A stretch of DNA of 64,000 nt from Candidula unifasciata (taxonomy: Eukaryota > Mollusca > Gastropoda > Stylommatophora > Geomitridae), in assembly GCA_905116865.2 (NCBI GenBank), contig CAJHNH020000558.1:712239-776238 (forward strand), in the 5' to 3' direction. A model generated the notes under the pieces. The model had not been told where the DNA came from and searched no databases. It saw nothing but the letters and a program-made list of their open reading frames with translations. The translations under genes were made by a program, and so were the position numbers. Shown piece after piece: positions 63,781 through 64,000 of this stretch; within the stretch, counting starts at the first letter, position 1, and the number at the start of each line of letters is the position of its first letter.

Positions 63781-64000
63781 TAAACCGGTTTTTCTTAAAT
63801 CGTTAAAATTACAATGCAACGGATGCATTTCGTCATTGGTAACTCGCATATAGACATTGGCTTAGACTTTACCGATGTCAGCCCATGTATATACCTCATT
63901 GTTCTAACTGGGGTGACCCGTGTGCAACGCAAGACGATTCTCTTTCCTTCATTTTGAATCATTTCGAGCTGTGTACACCGTGAAGTAGATAGGGTTAATA
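63781..64000. other. No gene seen at right edge
   Basis: Unrecognised; possibly upstream parts of the same LINE. Confidence 0.3.

Overview
The window is animal nuclear DNA. It is AT-rich and full of tandem repeats, tRNA-derived SINEs and 5'-truncated LINEs, and its one clear gene has spliceosomal introns. The repeat style suggests a mollusc, perhaps a gastropod. That is an impression from repeat texture and gene structure, not a search result.

One host gene can be rebuilt completely. It is a DEF8-like gene (Rubicon-homology / C1 zinc-finger family) on the minus strand. It runs from an ATG at 60336 to a TAA at 28392 in 13 coding exons, 2112 nt and 703 residues. All twelve splice junctions have GT/AG ends and compatible phases, and the joined frame is open throughout. 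The order is a 297-residue low-complexity N-terminus, the conserved LGLSEDHFS segment, a helical region, a canonical C1 domain (His394 to Cys444), and a C-terminal Rubicon-homology zinc domain ending in CPRC.

Layout. 1-28 kb has no confident gene. It holds a 106-bp array (1-870), a 57-bp array inside a LINE (about 1.76-3.09 kb), a G-rich array (4.04-5.55 kb), LINE and SINE fragments, a 325-bp GAA tract (11.02-11.35 kb), a 28-bp array (12.8-13.4 kb), nested LINE reverse-transcriptase fragments (16.0-18.36 kb) and several long TA/CA tracts. Two exon-like minus-strand stretches there (26536-26623, signal peptide; 8012-8138, possible cytoplasmic tail) are low-confidence candidates. 28.4-60.3 kb is the DEF8-like gene. 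Its introns hold six minisatellites, about ten copies of one SINE-like element, other SINEs, LINE 3' ends and a dead piggyBac copy. 60.5-64 kb is LINE debris, including an RNase H domain.

The most interesting pattern is how the minisatellites arose. At least five tandem arrays (106, 57, 27, 33 and 34 bp) are amplified pieces of the 3' ends of LINEs or of a SINE, and unexpanded copies of the same pieces lie elsewhere in the window. Inside the gene, one array (30 bp) repeats back-to-back 3'/5' splice-site motifs on the sense strand. Another (47 bp) begins within a few bases of an exon's 5' splice site. A 21-bp monomer array has matured into a 63-bp higher-order repeat. A decayed copy of exon 10 lies in intron 12.
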